The translations under genes were made by a program, and so were the position numbers. Positions 7,645-16,352 of a DNA stretch of 55,015 bases are shown one piece after another (within the stretch, counting starts at the first letter, position 1; every line of letters starts with the position of its first letter). The stretch is from an uncultured Muribaculaceae bacterium (GTDB lineage: Bacteria; Bacteroidota; Bacteroidia; Bacteroidales; Muribaculaceae), in contig CAJUDL010000025.1 in the NCBI GenBank assembly GCA_910585285.1, positions 1 through 55,015 on the forward strand, given 5' to 3'. A model generated the notes under the pieces. That model was not told the DNA's origin. It worked only from the letters and a program-made list of their open reading frames with translations, and made no database searches.

Positions 7645-9228
7645 ATGAAAAATTCCGTTACAACCATATTGTTAACTATCCTGGGTTTATTACCCCTTTT
7701 CGCTGAAAAAAACGGGAAGTGGCAGCTTCCCGAAACAGAGCTTAAATCATTAAGCAAAGTGATGGACAATGCCTCAAAATATTCCGAGCTCAATGAGGAG
7801 AAGCTCGATTCTTTGAAAAAGGTGCTCCACAAACCCGGCATCCCTAAAGGATCCAGAACAAACGTCATGATAAAGCTCTCCAAACTTTACCGCCAGAATA
7901 TGGCTGATTCTTCATTGCGATACGCCACGATTGCCATGGAGGAATCTTTCCTATCCGGATCACCTCGTGAACGATATCTCGCAGAACTGGCTCTCAGCGA
8001 TGCACTTGTGGCATCCGGTTTTTTCAGTCAGGCAACAAATTATTACGATTCTCTTGCAAACATCGATGTTGACAAAGAATGCCGCACAGAATTCTTCAAA
8101 GTGGGAAGACGACTATACTCCAATCTAAGCAGCTATGTAGAAGACGACAGCCCCATGGCAACATATTATCAACAAAAATATGTTGAATGTGACGACAGTC
8201 TTGTAAACCTCCTCCCCGCGAACGACCATTTCCGCCAATTTATAATTGGAGAACGAATGGTGGCAAGCGGAAAATTCGCGGCAGCCAGAAATGAACTTGA
8301 ATCGTTGCTTTCTAAATTAGACAAAGGGAACAACATCTACGGCATGACAGCGTTCCAGCTGGCGAAAGTATACAAAAGTGATGGAGACCAGACAGCATAT
8401 GCATCGTATCTTGCAAAAGCGGCTGAAAGTGATATCATCTGTAATGCGAGGGAGGGATTTGCATTACCTGCCCTTGCCGCATGGCTCTATGAACAAGGTG
8501 ATTTTGCAACAGCCTTCAGATATATAAACTTCGCTCTTGAAGACGCATACCGGGGGAATGCCCGCGTCAGGATGGTGAGCATGGCAAGGTGGATGCCGGC
8601 AATCGACGAGGCGTACCGCCTTCAGATAAGCACATCGCGCAACGAATGGCTTATCATTGCAACCCTTGCTTCCATCTTGTTTCTCGCACTCGCGGTCACC
8701 TCTTTCTTTCTCTTCCGTCAGATACGCAAAGGGCGCGCAAGTCGGGACGCCCTGGCAGCAACATCAAGAATGAAAGACTCATACATAGGAAATTTCATAG
8801 GACTATGCTCTACTTATTCCGAAAAATATTATTCACTTATAAAACTCGTGGACCGGAAAATATCTTCGGGACAAGCATCAGAACTCCTTAAGGTTGTAAA
8901 ATCAGGGAAGTTCGGAGAGGAAGAAAATGAAGATTTCTACAAAGAAATTGATTCCGTAGTGCTCACCCTATATCCTGATTTCGTGGAGAAAATCAATGAA
9001 CTTCTACAACCCACAGAGCGCGTACGCATCAGCGGGAATCTCCTTACTCCAGAATTACGGATCTATGCTTTCGTGAGGCTGGGAGTTTCAGAAAGCACAA
9101 GGATTGCGAAAATCCTCAATTACTCGGTCAACACGGTTTATGCCTATCGCAACAGGATGCGCAATCGCGCCATAGACAGGGAACATTTTGAAGAAAATGT
9201 GCTCAAAATCGGTTCTACGGAGAATTAA
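7645..9228 (+). CDS. DUF6377 membrane-bound TPR-HTH regulator
   Basis: A 527-residue protein built like the Bacteroidetes DUF6377 regulators. Order: signal-like N terminus (residues 1-20), a periplasmic helical TPR-like region (about 40-320), one transmembrane helix (LIIATLASILFLALAVTSFF, about 337-356), a basic juxtamembrane and coiled segment, and a C-terminal LuxR-like helix-turn-helix (LTPELRIYAFVRLGVSES, TRIAKILNYSVNTVYAYRNR, about 465-510). The design suggests an envelope signal passed to DNA binding at the inner membrane. It differs from SusR/hybrid sensors in lacking kinase motifs. Its target is unknown; it stands alone. Confidence 0.85.
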   Translation: MKNSVTTILLTILGLLPLFAEKNGKWQLPETELKSLSKVMDNASKYSELNEEKLDSLKKVLHKPGIPKGSRTNVMIKLSKLYRQNMADSSLRYATIAMEESFLSGSPRERYLAELALSDALVASGFFSQATNYYDSLANIDVDKECRTEFFKVGRRLYSNLSSYVEDDSPMATYYQQKYVECDDSLVNLLPANDHFRQFIIGERMVASGKFAAARNELESLLSKLDKGNNIYGMTAFQLAKVYKSDGDQTAYASYLAKAAESDIICNAREGFALPALAAWLYEQGDFATAFRYINFALEDAYRGNARVRMVSMARWMPAIDEAYRLQISTSRNEWLIIATLASILFLALAVTSFFLFRQIRKGRASRDALAATSRMKDSYIGNFIGLCSTYSEKYYSLIKLVDRKISSGQASELLKVVKSGKFGEEENEDFYKEIDSVVLTLYPDFVEKINELLQPTERVRISGNLLTPELRIYAFVRLGVSESTRIAKILNYSVNTVYAYRNRMRNRAIDREHFEENVLKIGSTEN

Positions 9229-9240
9229 GGAGTCTGATAT

Positions 9241-9271
9241 TTTGATTATTTGGGAATTATTACTAAATTTG
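9241..9271 (+). promoter_or_regulatory. Consensus promoter of the TPR protein gene
   Basis: TTTG (9241-9244), 19 nt, TAAATTTG (9264-9271): an exact match to the Bacteroidetes promoter. Transcription would start near 9277, 50 nt before the ATG at 9328. Confidence 0.85.
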
Positions 9272-9327
9272 CGTGTTCAAAAAATTTAATATTAAAAATC
9301 CCGCATAGGGAACACATCTTATAAGAA

Positions 9328-10011
9328 ATGGCAAACAACAAAAACGAAAAGCAGGAGGAGACGGCAATTGAAAAATTGAACGACAACCTTACATCAGCAA
9401 GCGAGAAAATCGCAAACAATTCGAAGGTTATCTATATTACAGTCGCAGCCGTGGCTGTAATCGCGGCTTTAATCCTCAGCTACGTATTCTTCCTTCGCAA
9501 TCCGAAAATCAATCGCGCTTTCGAGGCTTACAATCAAGTGGAAATTTCAGCAGCTGGCAATGACTCAATAGCAGCCGTTGAATACAAGAAAGTGGCAGAC
9601 AAATATTCAAGCACTGATGCGGGCAAACTTGCCGCCCTCAGCGCAGCTGAATCGCTTTACAACAGCGGCAAATATAAAGAAGCCATTGAATGTCTTGACA
9701 AATTCTCTTCTTCTGAGAGCGTATTGGAAGCAAACGCTCTTGTTCTCAAAGGAGACTGCTATGTTAATATTAAGAAATACGACGAAGCCCTTGGCTGCTA
9801 CGACAAAGCCGTTAAGGAAGCAGGTGTAAACGGACAGATTGTGCCCCGCGTGCTTCTCAAGAAAGCCAACATCTTCGATGAGCAAAAAAAATATGACAAA
9901 GCTCTCGAATGCTACGAGCAGATCACAAAAGATTATCCCACATTCGAGCCCGGCAACGGTGTGACCATCGAGGCTTATGCAGAACGTGAAAAAGCCCGTC
10001 TCGCCAAATAA
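9328..10011 (+). CDS. Membrane-anchored tetratricopeptide repeat protein
   Basis: A 227-residue protein with a charged N-terminal cytoplasmic tail, a single transmembrane helix (VIYITVAAVAVIAALILSYV, about residues 34-53) and about four TPR units in the remainder (AAESLYNSGKYKEAIECLDK, VLKGDCYVNIKKYDEALGCY, KANIFDEQKKYDKALECYEQ). The topology resembles YfgM/TPR_21 proteins associated with the Sec translocon or with envelope chaperoning, but sequence by eye does not settle the partner. It has its own promoter and terminator, so it is monocistronic and likely well expressed. Confidence 0.8.
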   Translation: MANNKNEKQEETAIEKLNDNLTSASEKIANNSKVIYITVAAVAVIAALILSYVFFLRNPKINRAFEAYNQVEISAAGNDSIAAVEYKKVADKYSSTDAGKLAALSAAESLYNSGKYKEAIECLDKFSSSESVLEANALVLKGDCYVNIKKYDEALGCYDKAVKEAGVNGQIVPRVLLKKANIFDEQKKYDKALECYEQITKDYPTFEPGNGVTIEAYAEREKARLAK

Positions 10012-10069
10012 AATCAATTCTACAGCAAATACATTTCCATAAAATAATAAAACATTTGCTTATTTTATG

Positions 10070-10110
10070 AAAAGGGGTTTCGGCTTTCGAGCCGGAACCC
10101 TTTTCTTATT
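10070..10110 (+). terminator. Intrinsic terminator after the TPR gene
   Basis: AAAAGGG with an imperfect inner stem pairs with CCCTTTT (10070-10104) around a TTCG loop, followed by TTTTCTTATT. The sequence is nearly symmetric, so it could also work for the minus strand. Confidence 0.85.
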
Positions 10111-10206
10111 AAATGTGAAATGTGTAATGTTAAATGTGTAATATTTTCAGCTACCCGAACCGAATCAGCCCATTTCACTTAAACATTTCGCATTAAACAT
10201 TTCACA
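10111..10206. repeat. Inverted heptad repeat element
   Basis: Left block: GTGTAAT/GAAATGT-type units (10111-10142). Right block: units such as ACATTTC and ACATTAA (10178-10217), i.e. roughly the inverse of the left block, around a 35-nt core. It lies between two convergent genes. Confidence 0.7.
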
Positions 10207-11172
10207 TTAAACATTAAATAACGCTTTTAGCCGCAAGCGGATTTCCCGATTAAGGTATTTAAAGGGGGTAATCAGCGGTCGGAACGGCTTCTTATAGCCT
10301 GTAGTAAATATCAAGAGATCTCCATGATGGCAGGAAACCTCGATCTCTTTGCCCAACCGTATCGGCTCTCCATCAATATGGGCGCTTCCTGACGAACTTC
10401 TTCTTATAGTTGCATTCTTTGCCTGTAATGTTTGAATGATCATATTATTTTTTATCAGCCCGGTTACCAGTTCAACGCCAGCTCGCGCACGCGTCAGCGG
10501 CGTTCCGGCGTGAATTATGGTGATATCGAGAAGACCATCTCTTATAGAAGCCCCAGGAGCAATAAAAACATTATTTCCGTATTGCGAGGCGTTGCAAGCG
10601 GCAACAATGAAGGCTTTCAGCTTAAAAGAATGTCCGTCAGCAACTATTTCATACTCCTCCGGCTGGAACTTGAGATATTCCTCAAAAGCACTCCGCAAAT
10701 AATTTATCAATCCGCGTTGACGCGAACGGGCAAACTTCTCACTAACTGCGGCATCAAAACCGAGACCGAACGTGCAAAAGAAAGGGTGTCCGTCAGCCTC
10801 GCATGAATCACACGCCAGAATGTGGCGGCGCGCAATGACGTCAAGAGCCTCATGAACATCTATGGAGAGTCCCAAATGTCGAGCCAATCCATTTCCTGAA
10901 CCCAGTGGAATTATGCCAAGTGCTGTCGCTGTGCCACGAAGCGAGGAGGCGATTTCATTGACAGTGCCGTCACCACCGGCAGCAATCACTCCGAGATAGC
11001 CTTTGCGTGCCGCCTCTGCCGCAAACCTGGATGCATCACCTGGACCTTCGGTATAAAGCACCTCAACATCTATCCCCTCCTTGCCAAGACGACGTATACA
11101 TTTTGCCGCCACACCTTTCTTGGCAGTGGTTCCCGAAATCGGATTTATTATCAACAGGCACTTTGGTCGCAT
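10207..11172 (-). CDS. YegS/DagK-type lipid kinase
   Basis: A 321-residue protein of the diacylglycerol-kinase catalytic-domain family (YegS/BmrU type). The start LLIINPISGTTAKKG is the family N-terminal strand-loop, and AAGGDGTVNEIASSL (about residues 82-96) is the nucleotide-binding GGDGT motif. GIIPLGSGNGLARHL is the second signature, and the C-terminal part has the usual two-domain beta-sandwich (ASIRDGLLDITII, SAHIDGEPIRLG). It probably phosphorylates diacylglycerol or a related lipid at the inner membrane; the substrate is not deducible here. It is convergent with the TPR gene and transcribed alone. Confidence 0.9.
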   Translation of the reverse strand: MRPKCLLIINPISGTTAKKGVAAKCIRRLGKEGIDVEVLYTEGPGDASRFAAEAARKGYLGVIAAGGDGTVNEIASSLRGTATALGIIPLGSGNGLARHLGLSIDVHEALDVIARRHILACDSCEADGHPFFCTFGLGFDAAVSEKFARSRQRGLINYLRSAFEEYLKFQPEEYEIVADGHSFKLKAFIVAACNASQYGNNVFIAPGASIRDGLLDITIIHAGTPLTRARAGVELVTGLIKNNMIIQTLQAKNATIRRSSSGSAHIDGEPIRLGKEIEVSCHHGDLLIFTTGYKKPFRPLITPFKYLNREIRLRLKALFNV

Positions 11173-11272
11173 TTCTAAAGAATCAGATAGTGCAAATTTG
11201 TTAACGAATATGAAACCATCATGCTATAATTACGTTTTTATGTTGTTTTTTATTATTTTTGTAGGGGATTTT

Positions 11273-11300
11273 CAATAGAAAATAGAAAAACAGAAATAGA
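11273..11300. repeat. Short AATAGAA repeat before a start codon
   Basis: Three to four AATAGAAA-like units end directly at the ATG at 11302. It is the smallest member of the short-unit element family in this window. Confidence 0.5.
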
Positions 11301-11301
11301 A

Positions 11302-12063
11302 ATGAATTCATATAGCTCAGGCAACTGGCCACCGGTTACCAAAAACCTCATAATCATAAACACGCTGATTTGGCTTGTGGAGTATCTTTTCCGCAGTTTT
11401 GCGGAAACCGGACTTGTGGCACGATTAGGACTGCACTTCATCGGATCCGATATGTTCAATCCGGTGCAGCCAATCACATATATGTTTCTTCACGACCCGT
11501 CATCTCCGATGCATGTATTTTTCAACATGTTCTCCCTTTGGATGTTCGGGCGCATGCTTGAAAACATATGGGGTTCCAAACGGTTCCTCATATTTTATAT
11601 GGTATGCGGCATAGGAGCGGCAGTAATTCAGGAGGCTGTATGGGCGTTGACCTGGCATCACGATTACATCGCCGGCATCGCGCGCATGAATGGCATGACC
11701 TTCGACCATATGCAGCAGATTGTGGACCAAGCAGCGGCAGCCGGTGACGGGCGTTTTTTGCGTGCAATGGCAGAGATGAAAAGCCAGATGGTAACCATCG
11801 GTGCCTCGGGGGCAGTCTTTGGCATCCTACTTGGATTTGCTTTTGTATTTCCCAATATTCCGATGTATCTCTTCTTCATTCCCATCCCTATCAAAGCAAA
11901 ATATATGGTTGCAGGATATGCAGTGCTTGAATTTTTCTTCGGCGTATCCGGCAGGATGGATTCTGTAGCTCATTTCGCCCATCTCGGAGGCATGATATTT
12001 GGTCTCCTTATATTATTATACTGGAAAAAGAAAGGGACTTTACGTGGCGGAGGCTTTTATTGA
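11302..12063 (+). CDS. Rhomboid-family intramembrane serine protease
   Basis: A 253-residue polytopic protease that cuts substrates within the inner membrane. Catalytic Ser169 lies in IGASGAVFG and catalytic His227 in HFAHLGGMIFG; the HVFFNMFSLWMFG helix holds the conserved HxxxN-type residues (His71, Asn75). About six membrane segments are visible. A long hydrophilic insertion (residues 117-163) lies between two helices, bigger than in GlpG. The next gene is a second rhomboid whose start overlaps this stop, so translation of the two is probably coupled. Confidence 0.92.
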   Translation: MNSYSSGNWPPVTKNLIIINTLIWLVEYLFRSFAETGLVARLGLHFIGSDMFNPVQPITYMFLHDPSSPMHVFFNMFSLWMFGRMLENIWGSKRFLIFYMVCGIGAAVIQEAVWALTWHHDYIAGIARMNGMTFDHMQQIVDQAAAAGDGRFLRAMAEMKSQMVTIGASGAVFGILLGFAFVFPNIPMYLFFIPIPIKAKYMVAGYAVLEFFFGVSGRMDSVAHFAHLGGMIFGLLILLYWKKKGTLRGGGFY

Positions 12064-12934
12064 AAAATACAGACGGTTTTGTGGAGGTTCACGCATTCTG
12101 GCAGCTCTAATCAGCGTGAACCTGCTCCTCGGCATGACCCTCTGGGTTGTGACGATGATAATACTCTTAGCACATAAAAGTCCGGATTTCCTGATATATA
12201 TCTTCGCACTCCCATCTGACCCCAGTATCTTCGCATCTTATCCGTGGACACTCCTCACGTATATGGTGACGCACTTTTCTCCTTTACACCTTATATTCAA
12301 TGTGTTGTGGTTATACTGGTTCGGCAGGCTTATTATTTTGTCTTCAGGAGAGAAAGATCTGTTGGCAAGCTATGTCGGAGGAGGCATTACAGGAGGAATA
12401 GCATACATAGTGGCATCTATTTCAGGTGCATCCGCCGGAGCATATCTCTGCGGCGCATCAGCATCGGTGCTTGCCATCATGACTGTTGTGGCTCTCACCA
12501 TGCCGAATTATGAAATAAAACTGTTCTTATTCGGTCGTGTCAAAGTGAAATGGTTCGCCATTGTCTGCATTTTATTCACCCTTGTTGGCACAAGTAGCGG
12601 CACAACAGGAGTATCTCTCGCCCATCTCGGAGGGATATTCTTCGGCGCTGCCTATGGTTTTTTCCTCCGGAAGCGACAATCAGGGAAAGACTTTCTCCCT
12701 CACATATGGAATAAAGGGAAGAAAAGTGTGGCTTCATTCATGAAACGCCACAAACCACAACGACCTAAGAACGCAGACGCAATGGTGAAAGCAGCCAAAG
12801 GAAAACTCTGTGACCACGAGCGTCTCGACGAACTTCTTGATAAGATCAGACTTTCCGGCTACAATTCTCTGACCGACCATGAGCGCAGAGAACTGGATGC
12901 CCTCTCCGCTCGCCTCCGCACCTCCCCAAAATAG
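12044..12934 (+). CDS. Second rhomboid protease with C-terminal DUF6576-like segment
   Basis: A 296-residue protein if translation starts at GTG 12044; an ATG at 11999 would add 15 residues and overlap the previous gene by 65 nt. The GTG overlaps the upstream stop by 20 nt. Membrane core: HLIFNVLWLYWFG, CGASASVLA with the catalytic Ser (about residue 139), and SLAHLGGIFFG with the catalytic His (about residue 194). After the last helix comes a basic linker and a soluble tail (HERLDELLDKIRLSGYNSLT, then DHERRELDALSARLR) that matches the DUF6576 tail found on Bacteroidetes rhomboids. Substrates are unknown. Confidence 0.88.
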   Translation: MAEAFIEKYRRFCGGSRILAALISVNLLLGMTLWVVTMIILLAHKSPDFLIYIFALPSDPSIFASYPWTLLTYMVTHFSPLHLIFNVLWLYWFGRLIILSSGEKDLLASYVGGGITGGIAYIVASISGASAGAYLCGASASVLAIMTVVALTMPNYEIKLFLFGRVKVKWFAIVCILFTLVGTSSGTTGVSLAHLGGIFFGAAYGFFLRKRQSGKDFLPHIWNKGKKSVASFMKRHKPQRPKNADAMVKAAKGKLCDHERLDELLDKIRLSGYNSLTDHERRELDALSARLRTSPK

Positions 12935-12940
12935 ACTTTT

Positions 12941-13034
12941 AGAAATTAGGAATTAGGAATTAATAGAGTCCGCTTCCAAAGCCTAAAGCCTAAAACCTAA
13001 AGCCTTAACATTAAACATTAAACATTAAACATTA
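12941..13034. repeat. Heptad repeat element (TTAGGAA / CCTAAAG / ACATTAA)
   Basis: A left block of ATTAGGA units (12945-12962), a core around ATAGAGTCCGCTTCC, then CCTAAAG-type units (12980-13003) and four ACATTAA units (13007-13034). The element ends six bases before the GTG start at 13040. Confidence 0.75.
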
Positions 13035-13039
13035 TCTCC

Positions 13040-14137
13040 GTGTTTCTCCCAATTATAAAACCATTATTCAGAATGATCCTGAGGATAGCGTCGTTCATCC
13101 TCTTTCTTCTGACAATTCTTGCAGCATACGGTGGAAGGATCAATCCTGAATACATTATGTTCCCATCCGCGTTGACTCTTGCGCTTCCCTATTTTGCAAT
13201 ATCTACGCTTGTTGTGACAGTGGCGTGGCTCTGTGCGGGACGTTGGTTCACCGCAGCCATCGGGGTGCTCGCGCTTGTAGCAGCCTGGAATCCGATTAGC
13301 ACTGCCATACCATTGCGTTTCTCTTCCAAACCGACCGACCCCAACTATACTTTCTCTTTGCTGACATACAACATTCTTCATGGTCAAGATCAGCAGGATC
13401 CACAGATGAGATCCGGAAACCGTTCGTTTCAATATGTTCTGGATTCGGATGCGGATTTGGTAGGATTACAGGAAGTAATAAATATAGATGACAAATATGA
13501 AGTGCCCAAATTCGAAGGAGCACTGCGAGACTCTCTACTTAAGAAATATCCTTATCGCGCCGGCACATCGAATTGCGATCTCAAGGTATGGTCTAAATTC
13601 CCAGTAAAACTAATCCATGAGTATCCCACCTTCTCCCTGTATGAGGTAAAGATGCCCTGGGGCAAACTCAACTGGATAAACATGCATCTGAGTTCTTTTC
13701 ACCTCTCCGATGAAGAGCGCAAGGTTATGCGCGATGTCATCTCGGTGAAAGACACCGAGGAAGGGCTGAAAGAGATGAAGGGATCAATAAGGGAGAAATT
13801 AAAAAGCGGTTTTAAACGGCGCGCAGAGCGCGCACGCGCCATGAGGGAAGTTGTTGACGGATTGAAAGGACCCGTAATAATAAGCGGCGATTTCAATGAC
13901 GTTCCGGAATCTTACGCCTACAGAATCGTCAAGGGCAATGACCTGGGCGATGCTTACGCCGAGACTTCGTTTGGTCCGGTTGTAACCTACAATCGTCACG
14001 GATTCTGGTTTCACCTTGACCAGATCTTATACAGTAAGAATGCCCTCAAGCCCCTAAGCGTGGAGAAAGGCACCTTAAAAAGCAGTGACCACTATCCTCT
14101 CCTTTCCGAATTTGAATGGAAAACCAAACAACAATAA
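13040..14137 (+). CDS. Membrane-anchored endonuclease/exonuclease/phosphatase-family protein
   Basis: A 365-residue protein with three N-terminal hydrophobic segments (about residues 12-95) followed by an EEP-fold domain. Conserved points: LLTYNILHG (Asn), LVGLQEV (metal-binding Glu), NWINMHLSS (catalytic His), ISGDFNDVPES (Asp and Asn) and SSDHYPLLSEF (final Asp-His). Family members cleave phosphodiesters in nucleic acids or in lipids; membrane anchoring with an external catalytic domain would fit a lipid or extracytoplasmic substrate, but that is inference. Start GTG at 13040, directly after a repeat element; ATG at 13073 is an alternative. Six nt separate it from the next gene. Confidence 0.85.
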   Translation: MFLPIIKPLFRMILRIASFILFLLTILAAYGGRINPEYIMFPSALTLALPYFAISTLVVTVAWLCAGRWFTAAIGVLALVAAWNPISTAIPLRFSSKPTDPNYTFSLLTYNILHGQDQQDPQMRSGNRSFQYVLDSDADLVGLQEVINIDDKYEVPKFEGALRDSLLKKYPYRAGTSNCDLKVWSKFPVKLIHEYPTFSLYEVKMPWGKLNWINMHLSSFHLSDEERKVMRDVISVKDTEEGLKEMKGSIREKLKSGFKRRAERARAMREVVDGLKGPVIISGDFNDVPESYAYRIVKGNDLGDAYAETSFGPVVTYNRHGFWFHLDQILYSKNALKPLSVEKGTLKSSDHYPLLSEFEWKTKQQ

Positions 14138-14143
14138 TATAAT

Positions 14144-16249
14144 ATGAAAAAAATTCTGACAATTATGGCAAGTGCTTTATTGCTTGCCGCCTCACCCCAG
14201 ATTATGGCACAGGAAAGAGAAAATCCCTTCATGAAGCCATACGACACCAAGTATGGAATCCCTCCATTCGACAAGATCCAGGTTTCTGATTTCTTGCCCG
14301 CCATCAAGGCAGGCATTGCCGAACAGGAGCAAAATCTTCGAAACATCACCCGCAATCGTGCGGTTCCTGATTTCGACAACACTATCCTTCCATTGGAGAA
14401 TCTTTCTCCGATTTTGGAACGTGTGTCGGGCGTATTCTATCATTATGAAGAAGCCCTTTCATCACCTGAATTTGCAGAAATAGCAGACGAGGCAATTCCT
14501 TTGCTCAACGATGCCTCAAACAAAGTGAATCTTGACGAGGCTCTTTTCCAGCGTATCCAGCAGATTTATGACCGTCGCGACAAAATGGGTCTGACACCGG
14601 TGCAGAAACGAGTTGTCGAGAAGTATTACCGCAGCTTCGCCGAGCAGGGCGCAGCCCTTCCCGCCGACAAAAAAGCTGAATTGGTGAAAGTCAATGATGA
14701 ACTGTCAAAACTATTCATACAGTATAACCGCAATCTGCTGGCAGCCACCAATTCTTTTTTCATCACCGTTTATGACAAGGAGGATCTTGCAGGACTGCCG
14801 GAATCATCTGTTGCCAATGCAGCTGCTGAAGCAAAGAGTCGTGGGCTTGACGGATTGTGGGTATTCACTCTCCACGGACCAAGCCGTCTGCCGGTGCTCC
14901 AGAACGCAGACTCACGCGGTCTTCGCGAGGCGATGTACAAAGGTTATACCTCACTGGCGTTCACTGGCGCGAACAGCAACCTGCCGGTAATCGAAAAAAT
15001 CGTAAAACTCCGCGACCAGAAAGCTAAAATCATGGGCTTCGACAATTTCGCCCAGATGATGACAAGCCGTGTGATGGCTAAGACACCGGAAGCTGCCACA
15101 GATCTCCTTCTCAGCGTGTTCGAGCCTGCCGTGAAACGTTCTGCCGAGGAAGTAAAAGACATGCAGGCTTATGTTGATGCACATGGCGGCAATTTCAAAA
15201 TCGCACCTTGGGATTATTACTACTATGCAGGGAAAGTCAAAGCCCAGAAGTTTGACCTTAATGAAAATGAGCTGCGTCCCTATTTCTCTCTCGACAACGT
15301 GCTGAAAGGAATGTTCGATTGCGCAGAGAAACTCTGGGGCATAAAGATGGTACCGATGCCCGACGCTCCTAAATATATCGATGACATGGCTGTCTATGAT
15401 GTTGTGGATGCAAAAACAGGTGAACATGTTGCCGTATGGATGTGCGACTATTTCCCACGCGCTTCAAAACGTCAGGGCGCATGGATGGAGCAGCTCCAAA
15501 GCTGCGGACTCTTCGAAGATGGCAAAGAGCGTCGCCCTATCGTATATAATGTAGGCAACTTCACACCTCCTGCCGGCGATGTGCCCGCACTTCTAACCAT
15601 CGATGAAGTTGAGACAACCTTCCATGAATTCGGTCATGCACTCCAGGCAATCCTCTCACGTGCTCCTTATAAATCACTTGCAGGAACCAATGTAGACCGT
15701 GACTATGTTGAGATGTGTTCTCAGATCAATGAGCACTGGGCATTCGAACCGGAAGTCCTCAAAAGCTACGCACGCCATTATAAGACAGGTGAACCTATTC
15801 CTGATGAACTGATAGAAAAAATAAGCAAAGCGTCAAAATTCAATCAGGGATTTGTGACCACGGAACTTGCTGGCGCTGCTCTTCTCGACCTCAAATATGG
15901 TCAGACTCCGAAAGTTGATGACGTTGTTGCCTTCGAAAAGAAAGTCGGCAATGAAATCGGAATGCCGGCTGAAATAACCTATCGTTACCGTTCTCCTTAT
16001 TTCAAGCACGTATTCGGAAGCGACGGTTATGCATCCGGCTACTATACCTATCTTTGGGCACAGGTGCTCGAAGCAGACGCATGGGAGCTCTTCAAGCAGA
16101 AAGGCATCTTCGACAAGAAGACAGCAGCCTCTTTCAAGAAGAATATTCTTGAAGCGGGCGACACTGAAGACCCAATGGTTCTCTTCAAGAAGTTCCGTGG
16201 ACACGCTCCCGATTCCAAAGCACTCCTGCGTCTCCGTGGTTTCGAATAA
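14144..16249 (+). CDS. dcp: M3-family zinc peptidase (peptidyl-dipeptidase Dcp-like)
   Basis: A 701-residue thimet-oligopeptidase-family enzyme with a signal peptide (MKKILTIMASALLLAASPQI then MAQ), so it acts in the periplasm. The zinc motif HEFGH is at residues 494-498 with the third Glu ligand in the following DYVEMCSQINEHW segment. FNQGFVTTELAGAALLDLKY and SPYFKHVFGSDGYASGYYTY are family motifs of the C-terminal lobe. The length fits Dcp (about 680-720). It likely releases dipeptides from the C termini of peptides as part of peptide use. Six nt downstream of the EEP gene; terminated by a 46-bp palindrome shared with pnp. Confidence 0.92.
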   Translation: MKKILTIMASALLLAASPQIMAQERENPFMKPYDTKYGIPPFDKIQVSDFLPAIKAGIAEQEQNLRNITRNRAVPDFDNTILPLENLSPILERVSGVFYHYEEALSSPEFAEIADEAIPLLNDASNKVNLDEALFQRIQQIYDRRDKMGLTPVQKRVVEKYYRSFAEQGAALPADKKAELVKVNDELSKLFIQYNRNLLAATNSFFITVYDKEDLAGLPESSVANAAAEAKSRGLDGLWVFTLHGPSRLPVLQNADSRGLREAMYKGYTSLAFTGANSNLPVIEKIVKLRDQKAKIMGFDNFAQMMTSRVMAKTPEAATDLLLSVFEPAVKRSAEEVKDMQAYVDAHGGNFKIAPWDYYYYAGKVKAQKFDLNENELRPYFSLDNVLKGMFDCAEKLWGIKMVPMPDAPKYIDDMAVYDVVDAKTGEHVAVWMCDYFPRASKRQGAWMEQLQSCGLFEDGKERRPIVYNVGNFTPPAGDVPALLTIDEVETTFHEFGHALQAILSRAPYKSLAGTNVDRDYVEMCSQINEHWAFEPEVLKSYARHYKTGEPIPDELIEKISKASKFNQGFVTTELAGAALLDLKYGQTPKVDDVVAFEKKVGNEIGMPAEITYRYRSPYFKHVFGSDGYASGYYTYLWAQVLEADAWELFKQKGIFDKKTAASFKKNILEAGDTEDPMVLFKKFRGHAPDSKALLRLRGFE

Positions 16250-16264
16250 TTCTACTACATACGG

Positions 16265-16310
16265 ATAAAAATAAACTCCGTCACCGATCGGTGACGGAGT
16301 TTATTTTTAT
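16265..16310. terminator. 46-bp perfect palindrome, bidirectional terminator
   Basis: Arms of 23 bp with no loop bases outside the dyad centre (16265-16287 with 16288-16310); the GC-rich inner part is flanked by A-rich and T-rich tracts on both sides, so it has terminator form on both strands. It lies between the convergent dcp and pnp genes. Confidence 0.9.
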
Positions 16311-16314
16311 TGTA

Positions 16315-16346
16315 ATCACTTTCGAAGACGAGTCTTCGAAAGTGAT
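16315..16346. repeat. Second perfect inverted repeat next to the dcp/pnp terminator
   Basis: Arms 16315-16329 and 16332-16346 form a 15-bp perfect stem with a 2-base centre. It ends 6 nt from the stop codon of pnp and has no T-run, so it looks like a 3' stabilising hairpin for pnp or part of a double terminator. Confidence 0.7.
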
Positions 16347-16352
16347 ATGTTA

